In this document: one piece after another, positions 35,301 to 64,000 of the stretch
Layout: every line of letters starts with the position of its first letter
Position numbering within the stretch: position 1 is the first letter of the stretch
NCBI GenBank assembly: GCA_964036045.1
Contig: OZ038383.1
Span: forward strand, 8,758,430 to 8,822,429
DNA length: 64,000 nucleotides
Direction of reading: 5' to 3'
Source: Eutreptiella sp. 'Long Island Sound 2002'
Taxonomy: Eukaryota; Euglenozoa; Euglenophyceae; Eutreptiales; Eutreptiaceae
Made by a program: the position numbers and the translations under genes
The notes under the pieces: generated by a model
Seen by the model: the letters and a program-made list of their open reading frames with translations, nothing else
Told to the model about the DNA's origin: nothing
Database searches by the model: none

Positions 35301-37130
35301 CCCCTCGGTCCCCCATTCCCTCACAACACAACACTTCACAGACAAAAGCAAAGAAATGTTCAGAAAAATACCAATGAAGCATGTCCATTGCGGAGGATAA
35401 CAGCCTCGCGAGATGGTTCGGGGTCTGAAATGGGCCGTGCGCGTGCACACAATGCGTGTCGTGCACGCAAACAAATCAGCCATGGTCTTGCTGCAACTGG
35501 TACAGTCGACTGGACGGATCCCTTCAAACCGGGGACCATCGTTGGCACACCATCCCAGCAGTTGGAAAGCGGAAAAATACACGGAAGGAAAGCAAAAGAA
35601 AGCAATGCCATGCCCGAAACTGTTTTGCAGTTTGCAGTTGGTTTGTTATGTTGTCCTGTTTGTTCCGCTGACCTTGCAATCTGTTGGGTCAGCCCATCCC
35701 CTAGCTGAACGCTGGAACCGATGTTTATGGAACCTGTACGCTCCAGCCTTTGTGCTGAAGATGCGTCCATAATAGGGGTACTGTATGCAAGCCAACGAGT
35801 CCTCACTGTGCACGTAGTAGGCGTGCACAGTGTGCCTTCCGAGCGCATCATCTGTGGCTCATGTGCGTATAGTGAGAGTGTCGCATGCACTGGATATGTG
35901 CATGATGTGCATGTGTGCATGATGTGTGCACACGCGTGTGCATGACGTGCATGGTGTGCTTTTTGAAGTGCACGGAGTGTCTCCAAAATGGCATGGGCGT
36001 ATCACAATTCCAGTGTCCGCGTCCAATGAGGGGGAACAGACGGCGACCCTGAGTGAACTGTTACCGCTTGCCCAGACGTCCCAGACTGAAGCACAATACT
36101 CGTGCTGCGCACAGGAGGCAATCCAAGGGATGTGCCTTGTGGCAATCGATGTCCAGCCGCAGGGCCCGCATCGCGGACGGCCCCAGTGCAGGGCCTGCCC
36201 CCTGCATACGTCTCTGCGCTGACAGTGCACTGGAACGGGGACCGAGGTCCGTGGCGTCCACCGAGCACCCGGTCATCATATCCGCGCCAAAGCACCCACA
36301 CAGTGCCACAGCCGTTCCAGGCCTTTGCCAGCGGCAATCCACCGGTTCGGCCCCAGGAAATCCCCAATCCGAAAGATCCGGCGGAGCAGAGAAGTATGCG
36401 TACTCAGGGCGTGTGCGTACTCAGGGGAACACTGCAACCGCAAGGGGCCCTTTGGCAGCCACGCTGCGTTGGGGACATCTTGCCGCAGCTTTGCAGCTGA
36501 ACAGGGAAGCACTCGGACTCACATGCATCGCCTTCCCTGAGGATACCCCCAAAACCACGCAGTCGTTCTTACCCAGCACGCGCCGTGTTGGCCGTAAACG
36601 CGACCTTTTGCCAGCCCCCGCGCAGCCCATCTTGGCCGCGGTAGCGCCAGCATTTCCAGCCGCAAGGCACCCCGTGCAATCCACGCGCCCAAACCCATCC
36701 CTGTTGAGCCCTGATGCATTGCCTTCGAGACAAAGGCAAGAGGGGCTGTTACGATTCTCGGATGCTGGAATCCGGAGGAGATGCAGCATCCACTTCCCCG
36801 GTGCTTGCTCCAATTTTCACGACCGCACTGCCACTGGGCGCTGGTGGTTTGACCATTGGCTGACAGATGTTGCACAGATCTCTGCAGCGAACCCCAATCT
36901 CTTAGTCAGAGGGGGGGTGTTCAGTCAGGTCCGGACCCCAACCCCCGCGGCGTGGGCAGCGGTGTACCCCCCGGACTCGGGTATACTCAAAATGCTCAGA
37001 ATAAAACGGGAAATTCAAAACTGCCCCCAAAACCGGAAAAAAAAACCGCACCCCCCCCCCCGCCCATGAATGGCGCAGAGCGCAGAAGATATTACTGCAA
37101 CGCACTACCAGCAAGTCACACATTGGTGAG
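35300..37130. other. GC-rich stretch with overlapping chance open frames
   Basis: A 338-codon plus-strand frame at 36053-37069 and opposing minus-strand frames of over 100 codons overlap. None has a domain or plausible starts. GTGCAT-rich repeats lie at 35895-35955. A G-run plus tccggacccc block at 36908-36960 resembles the subterminal part of the MITE at 31.25 kb. Confidence 0.4.
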
Positions 37131-37266
37131 CTAGCACCCATGGCCTTGTGTGACATTCACGTTGCTGGTTGTGGTGAGCACCTCCCAGCCTAGGGTCTTC
37201 GTGATGACCGCATACCGGGCACTGATCAGGCCGTCAGGGGAGGACGCCATGGGCTGAAGTTGCATT
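37131..37266 (-). CDS. Possible terminal exon, RAP-like end of the repeat protein
   Basis: Follows gggaatccag in phase 2 and reads 44 codons to TAG, including DGLISARYAVITKTLGWEVL. An arginine helix leading into LGW-x-V-x-x resembles the start of RAP domains, which often end this protein class. It is 1 kb downstream of the last securely placed repeat exon, on the same strand. No exon connecting the phases (1 to 2) was found, so the link is open. Confidence 0.3.
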
Positions 37267-38312
37267 CTGGATTCCCACCCAGGGGCAGGTGGATGCCCGT
37301 GGCAGTGCGGATGCCCGCAGTAGTACGGATGCCTGCTTGTCATAGCAGAAGGTTCAAAGGCGAGAGGCCATTAGGCGCCGCCACAGGCTAACAGAGCCAA
37401 CCGCCAAGGCCTTGTGCCAACCCCCCCCCCCCCCGCCCCCCTCTGGACCATCCACTTTTCCCGTTCACCACAAATGTGGGCACAAACTACCTGTGCCCTG
37501 GTCCACAGAGGCCCAAAAAATGTTCCAGGCGCCGCTGGCGCCCAAGATCATTGTTCCTCATTGTTCACCGTGTGGGTGTGGGTTGGGGGGTCCTGTTGGG
37601 GAGGCGGGGGCGCAAGAAGGTCAAAAGGTGCTCCACACATGCACATCCCGATAAGCATATGCAGCAATGTTCGGCAGTTCTTGGGAGAAGTTTTGGGGAG
37701 AGAGAGGGGAGGGAGGGGAGGTTGGGGTCCGGGCCGACACGTACGCCCCCCTCCCCCCAATGCTTGGTACGGATGATACTGCTGTGAGAAGGCGAACAGC
37801 ACTCAGTATCGCAACACCTCGGAGGTTTGCAGGATGTCAACACGGATTGTCGTCGGATATCTACATAGCCATATTCCCCTCAGTTGTGTCTGGGGATTGG
37901 GGGTAATAAAGGATTTGACCAATCCTTGACTTTGGTCAAAATCACATGACTTCTTTGCGATTTCGGGTCTGCAAATAGCCTTAGGGCCCCACGCAGAGCC
38001 CGCGCAGTTCCTGAGAAGATCGTCAGGAATCGCCCCGGACTGTCTGCGGTATGTACGCGGGTAAGATACGGTTGGTTACCCAGTATATGAATGGCATAGG
38101 GGGAGTAGTGAGGGTGTGAACGCAAGATGCCGGCGGTTTTTTGTTGCGCTGGCGAAGCTGTGGCCTTCGGTTTCAGCAGCCACAGCCGTGGGGTCTGCAG
38201 CGCATTGGGGCATCAATGACGGCGGTGGTATGGACCGAAGTCATTCAGGCACTGCCGGGCGACGCCCTTGGCACCACAAAAAGAGGCGACGTACGTCCTG
38301 GAGTCTTTCAAC

Positions 38313-59600
<21,288 letters not shown>

Positions 59601-59719
59601 TGGTAATGTGCAGAATGGTATAACGCGCCCGCCCTCAATATTTCCGCAAATTGCATTTCACACAGCAGCGTCCATCAGAGTCCCAGACAGTCTCTACAAT
59701 CTGCATTCCCTGTAGGCAT

Positions 59720-61170
59720 GTGCTACAGTATGGGTACGTGGGGTCAATTGAAGATCCCTGGCAAAATGAAAAGAACATTTTCCGGAATGGTTTGAGCACC
59801 ATATTTGATGGGGCCTGAGGGCACTAACATACCATCTCCCCAGCTAGTTACAGTTGATGCCATTGGCATCAGGCTTTTAATGTTTGTTGGCTTTCTTTTT
59901 GAAAATTTTTGCATGGCTCAGTAGTTTCTTCCGTTCTCGAATGTGTGTGTGTGTGTGTGTGTGTGCACGTGTGCGTGTGTGTATGACCCTTGTCATGGGT
60001 GTGTAGAAACTGTTGCCCAGCGTTGGATGCCCCAGATTAAATTAACAGCACTTCGGCTGCATAGAGTGAGTCCCGGCGTGCGTTGGGTTCGGCAATTTCC
60101 CTTGTTGTTCATAGAGAGAGCGAGGGTGTGTGGGGGTTAATAGATGTGTTGTACCTTGTCAGCGACTTTGGACACCTTGACTCTCACGCATGGCGCTCTA
60201 GGTGTGGATGGTGCTCAATTGTCACCATTGGTGAATGGGACTAAACTATTGGCAAGTGTGGCAAAATTTTGGTGGATGTTATCGTAACTGCTCATGGGTG
60301 AGCGGGAACCCACCTTGGCTATGGGGTGCAAAATCCTAATGTCTGGTGAGATTGGTTGGTTGGGTCCCGGTTTAGAGGTTTGGAGTGCATGCTCCCCCTG
60401 CTGCTCCGTTTGCGGCAACTGCACCCGGCCACCTTTTCGGAGTCTGAGGTTAGAATCAAATTGGGCACCCGCAGTAACGTTCCAACACCCCCGGGCATCG
60501 CCAACGATTGAGTAATGTCCACCCAATAATAATAATGTTTAGGGGGGGGGTGCACCTCCCACAAATTACACAGGCTGTAACGCTGGCTGATGGGCCAAGC
60601 GTCTCAATCAGATAAATGTCAACCATCAAAGGCATCACACATGCCATACACAAACTGGGCAAAAACAATCCTCCCATGAAACAAAAGTACTGCGGCATGG
60701 GGGTACTAAGAGATGGCATTATGCCAACATGTGCATGGCTGTGCACAGGTACCCCTTTCCCCGACCTAGGGATATCAAATGCAAACTTGCCCCACCTGCG
60801 TTGGAATAATTGAATCTAAGCACAACACAAGATGAATCATTCGTTGGACGTACCCGTTTTGGTGAAACAAATGACACGCGACTTGGGAACATAAAGGAGG
60901 TTACCTCAAGCCACGACACCACGCCACTCTCGATGATCTTATCGATTGCCAACTTCATGAACTTGGGGCCGAAAGGAATCTCGATTTGGGCAAATAGACA
61001 AACCAATTGGTAGAATTGCATCCCCGAGAAACCTTGGAGCACACTAAGGAGCAAATGAACACCATACTATACTTCGCAACAACAATGGGGGTTCAACTAC
61101 AAGGAGGGAGAAGAAAGGGCGAACCCAAAATGGTGATTTGGTACTCTCTGAATCTTCTGCTACCTCTCAA
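59720..61170. other. No confident gene
   Basis: Open minus-strand stretches at 60215-60526 and 60719-61054 (EIPFGPKFMKLAIDKIIESG) look weakly protein-like, possibly mobile-element remnants. ATAATAATAATG followed by a G run lies at 60525-60550. Confidence 0.3.
59942..59964. repeat. (TG)n microsatellite
   Basis: About eleven TG units, followed by gcacgtgtgcgtgtgtg. Confidence 0.9.
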
Positions 61171-61794
61171 TTATCTATTTCCATAGGGGGAGACTTCGCG
61201 ATCTGATCCGCCGCGCATCACGGTGGTGCACCCCCCTAACCCCCTGTGTGACATTCCGTCTGGTTGTTGCTCCTTTACGGGCCATGGACAGTCACCCGTT
61301 CTTCCCTTCGCATGTTGCGTCGGGTTGCTGCTTTCTGTCGGCTGCTGCGGCCGGTGCTCTTGCTGGTGTCGTTTCCGCGTTCGCGGAGCCCAGTAGTGTT
61401 GGGGCTGTGCTGAATGTGGCATGCTATGCCGTTTGCGCGTCAGCGGCACCCAATAGTTGGCGTATTGAGGATGTGCTGGTTGTTGCCGGGGTCGTTTGAC
61501 TGTTTTTGCTGTCCACACGCCTCTGTCCACAGGCCGTCCGTAGCTTGCCTCGCTGTGGTTCTGTGTCCGTGAGGCCCAGGTGCCCTGTTTCTCCACGCGC
61601 TGTCCCGGCCGTCCACCATATGTCCTTTTCCCCCTCACGGCTGGTCTGCCCCTGATGGGCTCCCGCTCTTGTTGCGCAAACAGCCCATCTGGGCTGCGGG
61701 AGACACCCCCCACCTGATGCCGGTTGAGCGGGGGTTGCCCTGGCACCCAGTAGCGACGGGTGCCAGGTACCCTCCCCCCCAACGACGTGATCAC
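61171..61794 (-). other. Long open frame with a repeated YWVP motif, unknown
   Basis: 207 codons open, but without an ATG near the upstream end. It reads basic, glutamine/proline/arginine-rich sequence with RRYWVPGQPPLNRH, NYWVPLTRKRHSMPHSAQPQ and HYWAPRTRKRHQQEHRPQQP. The two latter units are tandem repeats of about 20 residues. It could be a decayed gag-like or low-complexity region. No function assigned. Confidence 0.3.
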
Positions 61795-61799
61795 GGATT

Positions 61800-64000
61800 A
61801 GACATAGGGACTGAAAAACCCCCTTAGGTAAGGTATCCAAATTCAAAATATTTTTTTTGGGGGGGGTAGGTGGGGAGGATTTTTTGCACACTAGCTTGTA
61901 GAGCAGAACGGCCGTCCCACTCTCACCTAGTACACCTAATTCCCCCAGTTGTTTGGAGCAGGCTACCCACCTCTTGCCATCTCAACCCCAACCCAAATTT
62001 GGGGCAGGTAGGGGCGGGTAGGGGGGGGGGCTGGGGGCAAGTAGCAGAAGACTCGGAGAGTACGGTTTGGTTGACGATCTCAAACCATTTGGAGGACACA
62101 ATTTGGGTCACGGGCCCAAACCATTATTACGGGACCTTGGTGGTGGCCACTCCGAAGGATACCATGCTCATCGTGTCACCTTTGGAGATTTTCATCGCAT
62201 GATTCCGCACCACAACTCCATGCCACATACTTGGGTTGAGGTTGGCAGTCGGGCATATTGGTGGGTAAATAAGATGCTACATCATGGTGTAGGGTTGCCC
62301 TCGGTTCCAAACGAAAGGGGCAAGCTTGAAAATTTGAATAGTGCCCAAAGGGGTGCATTGTTTTAACACATGCGTGGTAATCATTTCGACGCACAAACGG
62401 GGAGCCAATTGCCCATGCGTCTTTGTGCGTTCCCCATAGGAAATTGAGAATGTCCGACCAACTCGTCATCCAATGAGAACTTTCCCAACAGCCCCTTTCC
62501 TCGGCATCCACGCGGAGCACATCAAGGCGACACTAGCATTGGACCTCAAATCACCCTCAATCTCGGAGGCTACTCTCTCCATTAGATACCGCCATTCCTT
62601 GGTAAGAATTCTCTTCGCAACCCCGGCATTACTCTGTGGGAAATGGAGAGCACCACGCTGATTAGGTGGCACAACGATCCCCTTCACACACACACACACA
62701 CACAGTGCAGCAATGTAAGCAAGAAAAAGCCGATTCTCACCACATTCTCGGCCGATTCTCATTCGCTGCATTTCAACGGGCCTAACGGCCGCGAGGCAAC
62801 CCCCGCAACTGCCCGCGCAACGGGTAGGGGCTTCCTTTACCCTTTCCCTCTTATCACAACCACCGCTACCCTCCTCCGCGGCGGGGACCGGGGAAGCCAC
62901 GGCGGGGAACGGCCACTGGCTGGGCTAATGGGGGAGCAACGAGAAGCGAGAAGAATCATTCAACGTAGCTAAAGCAAAGCCGAATCCCCATGCAATTTGT
63001 CAGCACCACCTTGCAGTAAAATTAAAATGTCTTTGCACCGTTTGTTATGAACTGTAACTGTCACCTTCGTTAAACGCTTCTCTCGGGGTTATGAAAGCCA
63101 CGCCAACTCCAAATTTCGCACGCAAGGGCTTGAAAGCTACAAAAGGACCCGCAGTCCAAGTGATCTCGACAAGGGTATCACACAACACACGCTATCATGT
63201 CCACCGTCGCGAAGATACGGGTACGCGAGCAACAATAAGGTGTCCGAAGGCACCGTGTGCAAAGGAAACCTTGTAGGTCGGAGCTGCTCCTATGATTGCG
63301 AGGACGATACATATCGTCCACACCAACTCTCTTCGATCTTGGACCCCTTCGGCATGGACCATGGAACACACTCGCGACCATTCATATTTCAATTCTTCAA
63401 TTTCATGATCCGGGGATAAGCGGCACGATGGTTGTTGATGCCATTCCTACACGCAACATGAGGAGTTCTACTAAGGTATCCCAACCGAGGCGGTGTGCCA
63501 CGTTGTTGAAAGAGAAAAGAAATCATGAGGATGTAGGCTGCGAGAATAACAATGGGCTTCTCGTGTCGCAACATTTTTCGGGAAAAACCCCATTTTGACA
63601 TGTTAAGATTATCACATGATCATGCAAACCGTAAACCACAAAGATCGACCTGGATTAAGGAGTTCACGCCATCAAGGTTGTTTTGTCCGACATGGTCAAC
63701 AGTGGCTCGCAACAATTGAAGAGGTGTTGGCGGCTCTGACGGAGGTGCCGGCGGCGGTGAGGGGGAGAATGTTGATGACGAACTTGTTGTCGATGTGGAC
63801 GCAAAAGGGCGGGGTGACCTTGCGGTCACCAACACGAAGGTACGCGGGGTCGGGGCCGCAACTACGCACTTTCGCAATGCCTGTTGCAACATTCAACTGT
63901 GCAACGAAAAAAGCTCCAAAGCGATACGCCAGAGGGGCGGTTCACTCACAAACGGCACGAACGCGGTAACCACCACATTACACTGAACAACAAGGAGAGG
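61800..64000. other. Decayed coding-like sequence without identification
   Basis: On the minus strand, three overlapping frames at 62900-62180 each show protein-like stretches (AKRILTKEWRYLMERVASEI; MTSWSDILNFLWGTHKDAWA), and 63900-63700 reads DPAYLRVGDRKVTPPFCVH. Frame changes indicate a degraded element. G runs at 61855-61875 and 62020, and CA repeats at 62685-62704. Confidence 0.3.

Noticed and set aside
34980-35708. Long frames over the CTGT-rich tract
   Set aside because: Kept open by the tetranucleotide repeat; only the short terminal exon at 34952-35092 has splice support.
36053-37069. 338-codon plus-strand open frame
   Set aside because: GC-rich, opposed by minus-strand frames of similar quality, no domain, and runs into a repeat-like G/C tract at its 3' end.
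37410-37800. Second MITE related to the one at 31.25 kb
   Set aside because: It shares G/C tracts and a gtccgggcc block but no matching terminal repeats or target duplication could be found.
37900-38060. Candidate HPR exon after taccgcag at 38.03 kb
   Set aside because: It accepts phase 1 but its repeat core does not line up and the possible donors give wrong phases or a stop.

Overview
This is nuclear DNA of a eukaryote, most likely an alga or another protist with a large, repeat-rich genome. The evidence is GT-AG introns, a long satellite array, relics of several retrotransposon groups, and scattered exons of ER membrane and repeat proteins with no operon-like packing. The organism cannot be fixed from sequence alone. 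One LINE relic resembles families I associate with dinoflagellates and algae, but the splice sites used here are canonical GT-AG, which is not typical of dinoflagellates.

Layout. At 0.1-0.4 kb lies the last exon of an EXPERA (emopamil-binding-like) membrane protein on the minus strand. At 3.5-5.5 kb is a dead LINE with endonuclease and reverse transcriptase (RT) remnants. At 6-6.8 kb are direct and inverted copies of an unclassified repeat. At 7.6-10.6 kb are several minus-strand candidate exons and a complete TMEM170-like gene. At 11.5-12.2 kb are DIRS/gypsy-like RT debris and a retroelement-tail open frame. From 13.84 kb there are 32-bp tandem repeats, and from 14.58 to 26.31 kb about 58 copies of a 201-bp satellite arranged mostly as a three-monomer, 603-bp higher-order repeat. 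At 26.6-28.6 kb is more RT-related debris. At 29.4-29.7 kb is an 84-bp minisatellite. At 30.4-31.0 kb is an intact single-exon PIG-X gene, followed by a hAT-type MITE with a perfect 8-bp target duplication.

The right part, about 38.3 to 59.6 kb, is dominated by one minus-strand gene that no single open frame reveals. At least thirteen short exons, spread over about 20 kb, join with matching intron phases. They rebuild a protein of repeated units of about 39 residues of the algal/alveolate TBC2-like or heptatricopeptide (HPR/FASTK-RAP-like) kind, a class usually linked to organellar RNA metabolism. Its introns hold a LINE with a surviving YTDD motif, long CA and CT microsatellites and minisatellites.

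The genes do not form a pathway. PIG-X, TMEM170 and the EXPERA protein all point to the ER membrane; the large repeat protein is probably organellar. All recognised host genes lie on the minus strand. No CRISPR array, rRNA gene or confident tRNA gene was seen. Most other long open frames are shadows or chance frames in GC-rich sequence.
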